A DNA stretch of 64,000 nt, taken from an uncultured Clostridia bacterium (lineage in GTDB: Bacteria; Bacillota; Clostridia; TANB77; CAG-508). A program made the translations under genes and the position numbers. The notes below the pieces were generated by a model. It was given only the letters and a program-made list of their open reading frames with translations. It had not been told where the DNA came from and made no database searches. Location: NCBI GenBank assembly GCA_947631915.1, contig CANRNC010000009.1, positions 1-64,000 of the forward strand, given 5' to 3'. This document shows, in pieces, positions 52,873 to 61,556 of the stretch; position 1 is the first letter of the stretch, and each line of letters opens with the position of its first letter.

Positions 52873-54408
52873 ATGGCTAAAAAAGAACGATTTAATAGAT
52901 TATCACCTAATGAACAGTTAGAAGAAATTCTAGAAACAAAGACGTTTTCAATAGATTGCAAAAATCTCCTTTTAAGTATGCTTTATAAACTAGAAAGTTC
53001 ATATAATGATTATGAAACAGTAAAAAGAATAGTAGACCCTGAAAAGCAGATAATAGAAGATATATTGAATATTATAAAAGAATGTAATGATATAAAACTT
53101 ATAAATCCTACTTCTTTAAAAATGAGTCAATTTAAGAAAAAGAATATAATGTTTAAAGTCGATAGACAAAAGAAAAAAATAGAAACTGAACCAAATGAAA
53201 AAGCTATGTTAAATGCGATATATAGTCTACCTGATGAAAAAAAAGTATATTTGGATGAAGAACATTCTGCAATAAGAAATTCATTACCATATATTTTAGA
53301 AAATGGCAGAAACATAAATAAGGCAGAGATAATAAGAGATTTTGATGCATGGTCTTGGAATACCTCATTTAGTGATATTCCAAGTATTGAATGTAATTTG
53401 ATTTATCAAAATTTACAGATTCTATTAGGAAAAGAATTTTTAGAAGAATGGATGAGATTAGATAATACAAAAAATTCTCTTGAGATGTTAAATAATAAAC
53501 TAAATGAATTATTAAATAAAAATGAAGTAGAAGAATTTTTAAATTTAATTTTTAAGCTATCAATTATAATATATTGTAGAAATAATGCAAAAGAGAAAAG
53601 TAGATTAAGTGAAGAGTTAAGCTGGAATACTAAAGAATTAAAAAAATTAAGCAATACAGTAAATTTAGTAAAAGAAGTTTCAAAAATTAAAGCAACAGCT
53701 TTACAAAATATTGATAGAATTGATAGAATTTTAAGTGACCAAAAAGAATTTGAGAGAGAATTAAAGAAGGCTAACGAAAATGAAGTAGATACAAGAATTT
53801 TAACACCGGATGATCTAGAAACTAGATTGAAAAGACAGAAGAAAAAATTGGAAAACCAAATAAAAGAAGCTAATAATATGTTATTAGTAAAACAGTACAT
53901 GGAATTAAAGTCAAAGATAGTAAAAGATAATAAACTACTAAAAGCCATAAATGAAAGTGAAAAGAAAGAGGACTATATTTTAGAATTACAAAAATATTTC
54001 ATAAGCGGAATGAAATCAAAGATTGATGCAGAAGAAAACAGAAAAGAAATAATTGATTTAGTATATATAATAAGATATTATAATTTTATACCATGCTTAA
54101 ATGAAAAATATATTAAGGATGTAGAAGAATTAAAAGATAGCATAGATAAAATGGAAGAAATGCTAGTGGATAAGTTAATAAAGTTAAAAATCGTAAATAG
54201 ATTTTCTAATAATGAAGAATTCGATAAGAAAATAATAAAGAAAATTTTTAACATGAGAATGATTAACCTAGAAAATATAAATGTTGAATTTGTGAATGAT
54301 TATGAAATGATTTTCTATGATGTAGAGACTATTGAAGAAAAATTTGACATGGATAGTGAAGAAGCTAAAATTTTAAAGCATAATAAAAAGTTAAAATTGT
54401 TTATATAA
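52873..54408 (+). CDS. large coiled-coil protein, unknown
   Basis: I start at ATG 52873 (MAKKERFNRLSPNEQL), 511 aa, with AAGGAG nine bases upstream. ATG 52864 is an alternative. The protein is highly charged and almost entirely helical, with coiled-coil-like stretches at about 245-290 and 325-385. No membrane segment, signal or catalytic motif is seen. Homologues are usually listed as hypothetical proteins behind ftsK in clostridia, and I do not recognise a function. It lies 22 bp before the beta-CASP gene and is probably in one operon with it. Confidence 0.7.
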   Translation: MAKKERFNRLSPNEQLEEILETKTFSIDCKNLLLSMLYKLESSYNDYETVKRIVDPEKQIIEDILNIIKECNDIKLINPTSLKMSQFKKKNIMFKVDRQKKKIETEPNEKAMLNAIYSLPDEKKVYLDEEHSAIRNSLPYILENGRNINKAEIIRDFDAWSWNTSFSDIPSIECNLIYQNLQILLGKEFLEEWMRLDNTKNSLEMLNNKLNELLNKNEVEEFLNLIFKLSIIIYCRNNAKEKSRLSEELSWNTKELKKLSNTVNLVKEVSKIKATALQNIDRIDRILSDQKEFERELKKANENEVDTRILTPDDLETRLKRQKKKLENQIKEANNMLLVKQYMELKSKIVKDNKLLKAINESEKKEDYILELQKYFISGMKSKIDAEENRKEIIDLVYIIRYYNFIPCLNEKYIKDVEELKDSIDKMEEMLVDKLIKLKIVNRFSNNEEFDKKIIKKIFNMRMINLENINVEFVNDYEMIFYDVETIEEKFDMDSEEAKILKHNKKLKLFI

Positions 54409-54430
54409 AATTTTATATAAGAAAGGAAAA

Positions 54431-56083
54431 ATGAAAATGAAGATTACTTTTTTAGGAGCAGCTACAGGCGTAACAGGCTCTAACTTTTTAGTAGAAGGAG
54501 CAGGAAAGAGATTTTTAGTTGATTGTGGAATGTATCAAGGCCAAGCAAAGGAGGAAGAAAAAAATTATGATGGATTTGCCTATAATATAGAGGATATTGA
54601 CTTTATGCTTTTAACACATGCGCATATTGATCATTCAGGAAGAATACCTAAACTATATAATGAAGGTTTTAGAAAACCGATATATGCCACTAAAGCAACT
54701 TGCGATTTATGTAAAATAATGTTACCAGATAGTGGTCATATACAAGAAATGGAAGTTGAATGGAAAAATAGAAAAAGGATAAGAGAAGGAAAGGAAATTC
54801 TAAATCCATTATATACAGCAGAAGATGCAATAAAATCATTAGAAATTTTTAAACCAGTAAAATACAATGAAATAGTAGATGTTTGTGAAAATATTACAGT
54901 AAGATTTAATGATGCAGGGCATATGTTAGGCTCAAGTATTATTGAAGTATGGATAACAGAAGAAGGTAAGACAGAAAAAGCCGTATTCACAGGAGATATT
55001 GGAAATAATGATATACCTCTATTAGGTTCACCAACTATGATTGAAAGTGCTGATTATTTGATTATGGAATCAACATATGGTGATAGAATACATATGAGAA
55101 ATGATGATAAAGCACAACTATTTTTAAATATAGTTTCAAGTACTATTTTACAAGGAGGAAGTGTAATAATTCCATCTTTTGCAGTTGGAAGGACACAAGA
55201 GATTTTATATGAATTAAATAAAATAAAAGATGGTACAAACGATCCGGAATTTATAAATAAATATAATGTTTTAATGAATACACCAGTATATGTAGATAGT
55301 CCATTAGCAATATCTGCAACAGAGATATTTAAGCAAAATGAAGATTTATTTGACGATGATGTAAAAGAAGCTATAGAAAGTGGAGATAATCCTCTTGAAT
55401 TTGACGGATTGAAGTTCACAAAAACAGCAGAAGAATCAAAAGCATTAAATGAAAGTACAGAGCCTTGTATTATTATTTCTGCAAGCGGTATGTGTGATGT
55501 GGGAAGAATCAAACATCATTTGAAACATAATTTATGGAATCCAAAATCTACAATATTATTTGTAGGATATCAAGCACCAGGGACATTAGGTAGAGCAATA
55601 GTAAATGGAGCTAAAAAAGTAAAAATATTTGGAGAAGAAATAGCGGTCAATGCTAGAATAGAATATATAGAAGGATATTCTGGACACGCTGACCAAGAAT
55701 GGCTCTTAAATTTTGTATATTCATTTTTTACAAAACCAAAGCAAATAATTTTAGTTCATGGAGAGGAAGAAGCTAAAAATGTTTTAAAAGATAAATTAGA
55801 GGAAACTACAGATATACCAGTAACAATACCAAAACTGGGAGAAAAATATGAACTTAAGAATGAAACAATTAATCTATTGGAAACAATTCAATTACCTCAA
55901 AGAGTGGACTCTATGGGAGATGATATTTTAGCCAAAGTAAGAACAATAAAATCTGAAATAGACGATATGGAAACTATATTAAGAGAAGATATATTAAAGC
56001 AAGATGGAATAGATAATAGAGAAAAGGAAATTAGATTGAGATTAAAAGAAATTGAAAGATTAATAGTAGAAATTATAGATTAA
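54431..56083 (+). CDS. beta-CASP metallo-beta-lactamase-fold RNase
   Basis: The product is 550 aa, ATG 54431 behind AAAGGAAA. The metallo-beta-lactamase domain shows the zinc motif THAHIDHSG (about 62-70), a DAGHMLGS segment with the next His (about 160-166) and GDIGNND (about 180-186). The beta-CASP domain has VIIPSFAVGRTQEILYEL, and the C-terminal part has IISASGMCDVGRI and GYSGHADQEWL, with the catalytic His residues. Enzymes of this group (YsH1/RNase J-like or CPSF73-like) cleave RNA. A C-terminal extension of about 90 residues is helical. The role in RNA processing is inferred from family. Confidence 0.93.
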   Translation: MKMKITFLGAATGVTGSNFLVEGAGKRFLVDCGMYQGQAKEEEKNYDGFAYNIEDIDFMLLTHAHIDHSGRIPKLYNEGFRKPIYATKATCDLCKIMLPDSGHIQEMEVEWKNRKRIREGKEILNPLYTAEDAIKSLEIFKPVKYNEIVDVCENITVRFNDAGHMLGSSIIEVWITEEGKTEKAVFTGDIGNNDIPLLGSPTMIESADYLIMESTYGDRIHMRNDDKAQLFLNIVSSTILQGGSVIIPSFAVGRTQEILYELNKIKDGTNDPEFINKYNVLMNTPVYVDSPLAISATEIFKQNEDLFDDDVKEAIESGDNPLEFDGLKFTKTAEESKALNESTEPCIIISASGMCDVGRIKHHLKHNLWNPKSTILFVGYQAPGTLGRAIVNGAKKVKIFGEEIAVNARIEYIEGYSGHADQEWLLNFVYSFFTKPKQIILVHGEEEAKNVLKDKLEETTDIPVTIPKLGEKYELKNETINLLETIQLPQRVDSMGDDILAKVRTIKSEIDDMETILREDILKQDGIDNREKEIRLRLKEIERLIVEIID

Positions 56084-56112
56084 TATGTATTAAGAAAGGA
56101 ACTATAAATACA

Positions 56113-58005
56113 ATGGATAAATATTTTAATGATGCAATTATTGGAAATAATAAAATTAGAGCAGGAATAACTAAAAAAGGTGAGTTAATAAGACTATTCT
56201 ACCCTAATATAGATTTTAAACAATTTATAGAAAAATTTATTGTAGGTGTAAAGATAAACGATTCTAATTTGATACATCTAGAAAATGATGTTAATAATAT
56301 ATATGACCAATATTATTCAGAAGGAACGAATGTGGTGAATACAGAAATTGAAAATACATACTTTAAACTTGATATAATTCAAACTGATTGTGCACCAATA
56401 CAAGAAGACAATTTATTAATAAGAAAATATACATTAATAAATAGGAATACTATACCATTAGATGTGAAATTAATAATGAAATCTCAGTTGTTAACAAATG
56501 AAAATAATGATGTTGCATCAAGAGTAATAGATAATGGATTAATACAATATACTCATGACTATAATTTTGCAGTATTTTCTAATATGGATATAATGTCACA
56601 TAAATTACACGGAATAGATCAAGTAATCGAAAGTGGAATATTAGAAGATAAAGACTATATAGGTATGACTAATAATTCAGGAATTATATATAATTTAGGA
56701 ACTATGCAACCAAATCAACAAATTGAAGTGCCATTATATATATATATTAATGATAATAATGAAAAGTATAAACTATCAGATTTAGATAAGCAAATAGATA
56801 CTATAATAAAAAAGGATTATAATCAAGAAATCTTAAAAACAAAAAAGTATTGGAGAAAATACCTAAAAGACCACTCTAATATTGATTTCGATGATAGTGT
56901 TTATGAACAAAGAGTAAAAAGAATTTATGATAGAACGATATTGCTATATCCTTTACTTGGAAATTCAGAAACCGGAGGAATAGCAGCTTCAATGGAGGTA
57001 GATGAAGAAAGAACAAAATGTGGAAGATATGCATATTCATGGCCAAGAGATGCGGTATTTATTACAAGTGCTTTAGATTTATTAAATATGAATAAAGAAA
57101 CTGAAAAGTTTTATAAAAATTTCTGCAAAAATACTCAAAGTAAAAATGGAATGTGGGAGCAAAGATTTTATACAGATGGAAGATTAGCTTCAGCTTGGGG
57201 TTATCAGATCGATGAGACATCAAGTGTAGTATATGGAGTATACAGCCATTATTTAAATGTAAAAGACTTTAAATTCATAAAAGATAATTTTAAGATGTTA
57301 GAAAAAGCAACAAAATATTTAGAGAAGTATATTGATGCTATTTTGAAAGACGAAAAACCAGAAAAGATAAGTTATGACTTATGGGAAATGCATGAAGGAG
57401 TGAGTCTATATTCGTTGACAAGTATTTATGCTAGTTTTGAAGCAATGATAAAAATAAATGAGTTAATGCTCCCAGAATTCACAAACAATAGATTAAAACA
57501 AAATGAAATAAAAGATCAACAACAAATTCTAAAAGATAAATCAAGAATGATAAAGGAATTTATAGTAAATAGGTTGTATGATGAAGAAAATAAGAGTTTT
57601 GTACGAAATCTAGAAGATAAAAATATGGATATAAGTATAATAGGAAGTGTTATACCATTTAATGTATTTACTGCAAAAGATAAGAAAATACAAAATACAG
57701 TAGAGAGAATAAATATGACATTAAGAACATATACAGGAGGATATTTGCGATTTGAATCAGATCATTACACAGGAGATAGACCTTGGGTTATAGCAACTCT
57801 ATGGATGGCATTATACTATTTAGAAATTGGAAAAATAAAAGATGCTAAAGAATGTTTTGATTTTGTGGTTAGAACACAAAGTCAACATGGATTTTTAGCA
57901 GAACAAATAGATAATCAGAGAATGGAACCTGCATGGGTAATAGGACTAGGATGGTCACATGCAATGTTCATATTAGTATTAAATAAATTAAAAAAATTAA
58001 AATAA
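56113..58005 (+). CDS. glycoside hydrolase family 15 protein
   Basis: The product is 630 aa, starting at ATG 56113 with GAAAGGA upstream. An N-terminal beta-sandwich (about 1-240) precedes an (alpha/alpha)6 barrel (about 265-630). It shows the GH15 hallmarks YAYSWPRDAVF (about 310), DLWEMHEGVSLYSLTSIYA with the probable acid Glu (about 425), GGYLRFESDHYTGDRPWV and a late RMEPAWVIGLGWSHAMF with the probable base Glu (about 604). It hydrolyses alpha-glucosidic bonds, as in glucoamylase or trehalase. There is no signal peptide, so the substrate is probably intracellular glycogen, maltooligosaccharide or trehalose (inference). Confidence 0.93.
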   Translation: MDKYFNDAIIGNNKIRAGITKKGELIRLFYPNIDFKQFIEKFIVGVKINDSNLIHLENDVNNIYDQYYSEGTNVVNTEIENTYFKLDIIQTDCAPIQEDNLLIRKYTLINRNTIPLDVKLIMKSQLLTNENNDVASRVIDNGLIQYTHDYNFAVFSNMDIMSHKLHGIDQVIESGILEDKDYIGMTNNSGIIYNLGTMQPNQQIEVPLYIYINDNNEKYKLSDLDKQIDTIIKKDYNQEILKTKKYWRKYLKDHSNIDFDDSVYEQRVKRIYDRTILLYPLLGNSETGGIAASMEVDEERTKCGRYAYSWPRDAVFITSALDLLNMNKETEKFYKNFCKNTQSKNGMWEQRFYTDGRLASAWGYQIDETSSVVYGVYSHYLNVKDFKFIKDNFKMLEKATKYLEKYIDAILKDEKPEKISYDLWEMHEGVSLYSLTSIYASFEAMIKINELMLPEFTNNRLKQNEIKDQQQILKDKSRMIKEFIVNRLYDEENKSFVRNLEDKNMDISIIGSVIPFNVFTAKDKKIQNTVERINMTLRTYTGGYLRFESDHYTGDRPWVIATLWMALYYLEIGKIKDAKECFDFVVRTQSQHGFLAEQIDNQRMEPAWVIGLGWSHAMFILVLNKLKKLK

Positions 58006-58040
58006 ATTATTGTTTTATTAATTGTGTTATATTGTATATT

Positions 58041-58075
58041 AATAATAAGGGCACAGGTATGTGTCCTTATTATTA
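58041..58075. repeat. dispersed palindromic element, AT-extended hairpin
   Basis: AATAATAAGGGCACA, loop, TGTGTCCTTATTATT, a 15-bp stem with one G-T pair. It closes the GH15 gene. Confidence 0.75.
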
Positions 58076-58115
58076 ATATGCTCAATTTTTTCTTATTTTT
58101 TTCTAAAATTTTCAA

Positions 58116-58144
58116 TTGACTTTTATATCACGTGATAATATAAT
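58116..58144 (+). promoter_or_regulatory. promoter with palindromic operator in the spacer
   Basis: TTGACT (58116-58121), 17 bp, TATAAT (58139-58144). The spacer contains the perfect 12-bp palindrome TATCACGTGATA (58126-58137), a likely repressor site. It precedes the SpoVK-like gene by 35 bp. Confidence 0.7.
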
Positions 58145-58179
58145 AAAAAATGTAAAATAATGTAGAAAGTGAAGGAAAA

Positions 58180-61100
58180 ATGATGATAGAAGGATATGAA
58201 CTTAGTAAATATTTAGATCCAGTAACTGTAAGAATAATGAATTTCATACATAAAGCGAAATGTTTATATACATGCACAGAAGATAGCAACAACAAAATTT
58301 TAAAATACTCATATTTAAATTTATGTACATATAATAGAGAAAACGAAGAACAAGATTATATAGATTTATTAGCTGTTAATTTTGCAAATTATAATATGTT
58401 AAGAGAAACTAGTAACTGGACAATAGAATATAATCAATATATAGAGAGCATAAGAAGAAAATGTAATTGGTGTGACATAAAACCAGATTTTTGTCCAATA
58501 AAGGCTTATGCAGATTTGAAAAATTATGCAATTCACAATAAATTAGATATTGATAAACTTATGGAGAAACTAGTAGATGAGCCAGTTAATAAAACTGTTA
58601 GCAATGAAGTGCTAGAAAAAAATGTAGCAAATAAGGTAATAAAAATGTGCAATCAATTTTCAGAGTTAAGAGTAGCACAATTATTAGTAGAAACAAAGGC
58701 TGTAAGACTAACAGATTTTATAGATAATATAGTTAAGTATAGTCGTATTGACTTAAAAGTAAATAGTGATTCATTAATTAATAATCTATATAATTATTAT
58801 ACTAGTATGGGTAATACTATAGAAGAAGAATTAGATATAAACAATTTAGAAAAAGATAAACAAACTTCAATATATGAATGTTCACCATATAAAATAGCAG
58901 CATATGTTTTATATTTATGCACTATAGAAAAATTAAATCCTAAAAAGGTATTAGATAGAGCAATATATAAAGTTGGAAATATTGCAGAGAGTAAATTTAC
59001 AACATATTATAATTGGTATGTTTATCAAATAAATAAATTAGACTGTGAACAAAGCGTTAAAGATGAATTAATAGAAATGATAACTTATATTAAAAACTAT
59101 CATATTAAATATCAGTACCATTTACCATATATTCAATTGAATATTAACTTACAAATAGAAGATGATAATTTATTAGATAAGATAATATCAATCATATATA
59201 GATTTGCAACAAGTTGTGGATATATAAAAGAGAAAATGTCTATTATAGATACTGAATTTTTGTATAACAAGTGTGAGAAAGAAGCAGAGATAATCAATAA
59301 TATAGATAAAATGTACAAAGATAGTGGAATGATTGTAATTAAAGAAATTGAGAAAATTTCATTATCACAGAGTAAGATAGAAAACTTGTTTTACTCAATA
59401 GAAAGTAGTATGAAAGTATACGATAGAACTATTACTATATTAGTATCAAAAAATGATATAACGAATTTTATAAAAGGTTATCCAATACTCCAAGGCAAAA
59501 TTAAACATAATATAAAAATAGACGAATATAGTTTAGAAAAAATTCAAAATAAGGTTATAGAAAGATTGAAAAACAATTATGAAGTTTCAGAAGAAATAGA
59601 AACAAATATTAGAACATTTATTGAGAATGATTATAAACAAAGTGTAATAAAAAATAATGATTATATCAATAATTTATATGGAGAAATTGTATACAACAAC
59701 TTTAATATTCAAAATATATCTAATGAACTAAAGAATGAAAGAATTAAATACGACAGAAAAAGTAATTTAGGAAGATCAAGGAAGAATATTGATGATTTAA
59801 TTGGACTAGATGAAATAAAAAGAGAAATTCAAAAATTTAAAAATTTATTAATATTTAATAAAAAGATATCATATAAACTAGAAAATAAAAATATGAATAT
59901 GAATATGCTATTTTTAGGAAATCCAGGAACAGGAAAAACAACAGTTGCAAGTATAATGGCTGATATCTTATATGAATTAGGCTATATAAAGAAAAACAAA
60001 TTTATCGATGTTACTGCAAAGGATTTAGTGGCAGAATATGTTGGACAAACAGCTATAAAAACTTCAAGAATAATCGAAAATGCATTAGATGGAGTATTAT
60101 TTATAGATGAAGCCTATTCAATAGTATCAGGAAATAGAAATGCAAGTTTTGGAGAAGAATCTATAGCAACTCTAGTACAAGCAATGGAAAAATATAAGGA
60201 TAGGCTAGTAGTGATTTTTGCAGGGTATACATTAGAAATGAAGAATTTTTTAGATTCCAATCCAGGTATTGCATCAAGAATAGGATATACATTTGAATTT
60301 AGCAATTACACTACAGAGGAATTAATACAAATATTAGATAATTATGCTTTAAATAAAGGTTTCACTGTTGATGAAGAAGCTAAAAAAGGAATAATCGAAA
60401 TAATAGAAGCAAGTAAAAATACTAGAAATTTTGGAAATGCAAGATTTATGATTAATTTATTTGAAAAATTAGTCATGGTACATGCTCAAAATTTTGATGA
60501 AAATAATTTGATGATTATAAGTAAAAAAGATGTAATAGGGTTAAGAAACGAAAGCTTCAACTTAAAGAAAAGTACAAAAGAAATACAGGGAGAACTTGAG
60601 CAATTAGTCGGACTAGAAAATGTAAAAAAAGAATTAGATGGTTTAATAGATTTAGTTATGCTAAATAATAAATTAGAAAAGAGAATACCATTAAACTTAA
60701 ATATGATCTTTATAGGAAATCCAGGAACAGGTAAGACAACAGTAGCAAGAATTTTTGCAGAAATTTTATATAATCTAGGATATATAAAGAATAACAAATT
60801 AATAGAAGTTACAGGAAAAGACTTAATTGGAGAATATGTTGGTCAAACAGCTAACAAAACTGCAAAAGTATTAGAGAATGCTTTAGATGGATTATTATTT
60901 ATAGATGAGGCGTATACATTAATGAATCAAGCAGGAGACAAAGGAAATTATTCTCAAGATGCAATATCGACAATCACTAAATATATGACAGATTATGAAG
61001 GAAGAATAACAATTATATTTGCAGGATATAAGGAAGAAATGAAAGAATTTTTAGAGCTAAATTCTGGATTAGTATCAAGAGTTGGAGAGACAATAGAATT

Positions 61101-61389
61101 TGAAGACTATTCACAAGAAGAACTATTAACAATCTTTAAAACAGAAGTGGAAAAAGCAGAATTCAAAATAGAAAAAAATGCTGAAGATGCAATATCAAAC
61201 ATAATAAAAGATAACTTGAAAACAAAAAACTTCGGTAATGCAAGGTTTGTTATAAATGTATTCAAGAAGACTTTAATGCAACATGCAAAAAGATGTAGAG
61301 AGATTCAAGACATTAATGAGTTGAAAACAATAACAATAGATGATATACCAGAAATAAAGATACACAAGGAAAAGAGAATAGGATTTTAA
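58180..61389 (+). CDS. SpoVK/CbxX-like protein with two AAA+ domains
   Basis: The product is 1069 aa, ATG 58180 behind AAGGAAAA. Two complete AAA+ modules of the CbxX/SpoVK type lie at about 540-790 and 800-1060, each with Walker A (GNPGTGKTT, about 580 and 846), an AEYVGQTA or GEYVGQTA pore loop, Walker B LLFIDEAY or VLFIDEAY, and a NFGNARF sensor region. The N-terminal 500 residues carry a short Cys motif (CNWCDIKPDFC, about 95-105) and a degenerate AAA-like region (VIKEIEKISLSQSKIE) without Walker A. SpoVK is needed for spore maturation in Bacillus; the CbxX relatives remodel Rubisco. This double-motor protein probably acts as a remodelling chaperone. Confidence 0.88.
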   Translation: MMIEGYELSKYLDPVTVRIMNFIHKAKCLYTCTEDSNNKILKYSYLNLCTYNRENEEQDYIDLLAVNFANYNMLRETSNWTIEYNQYIESIRRKCNWCDIKPDFCPIKAYADLKNYAIHNKLDIDKLMEKLVDEPVNKTVSNEVLEKNVANKVIKMCNQFSELRVAQLLVETKAVRLTDFIDNIVKYSRIDLKVNSDSLINNLYNYYTSMGNTIEEELDINNLEKDKQTSIYECSPYKIAAYVLYLCTIEKLNPKKVLDRAIYKVGNIAESKFTTYYNWYVYQINKLDCEQSVKDELIEMITYIKNYHIKYQYHLPYIQLNINLQIEDDNLLDKIISIIYRFATSCGYIKEKMSIIDTEFLYNKCEKEAEIINNIDKMYKDSGMIVIKEIEKISLSQSKIENLFYSIESSMKVYDRTITILVSKNDITNFIKGYPILQGKIKHNIKIDEYSLEKIQNKVIERLKNNYEVSEEIETNIRTFIENDYKQSVIKNNDYINNLYGEIVYNNFNIQNISNELKNERIKYDRKSNLGRSRKNIDDLIGLDEIKREIQKFKNLLIFNKKISYKLENKNMNMNMLFLGNPGTGKTTVASIMADILYELGYIKKNKFIDVTAKDLVAEYVGQTAIKTSRIIENALDGVLFIDEAYSIVSGNRNASFGEESIATLVQAMEKYKDRLVVIFAGYTLEMKNFLDSNPGIASRIGYTFEFSNYTTEELIQILDNYALNKGFTVDEEAKKGIIEIIEASKNTRNFGNARFMINLFEKLVMVHAQNFDENNLMIISKKDVIGLRNESFNLKKSTKEIQGELEQLVGLENVKKELDGLIDLVMLNNKLEKRIPLNLNMIFIGNPGTGKTTVARIFAEILYNLGYIKNNKLIEVTGKDLIGEYVGQTANKTAKVLENALDGLLFIDEAYTLMNQAGDKGNYSQDAISTITKYMTDYEGRITIIFAGYKEEMKEFLELNSGLVSRVGETIEFEDYSQEELLTIFKTEVEKAEFKIEKNAEDAISNIIKDNLKTKNFGNARFVINVFKKTLMQHAKRCREIQDINELKTITIDDIPEIKIHKEKRIGF

Positions 61390-61410
61390 AATTATATATA
61401 ATAACTAAAA

Positions 61411-61437
61411 TGTAGGGGCACATTGCAATGTGCCCTT
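61411..61437. repeat. dispersed palindromic element, single hairpin
   Basis: TGTAGGG is followed by the GGGCACATTGCAATGTGCCC core. It is identical in the core to the second hairpin at 17916-17935, 43 kb away. It lies between the AAA gene and secA. Confidence 0.88.
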
Positions 61438-61464
61438 ATTAATAATAAAATAATATTTTTATAC

Positions 61465-61493
61465 TTGTAAAATATAACAAAAAGTGATATCAT
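61465..61493 (+). promoter_or_regulatory. predicted promoter for secA
   Basis: TTGTAA (61465-61470), 17 bp, TATCAT (61488-61493), 63 bp before the start codon. Confidence 0.5.
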
Positions 61494-61556
61494 ATCAATA
61501 TTGTTGTAAAACGAACATTAAATGAATATTTATGCCGGAAAGGAATGAAAATTAAA

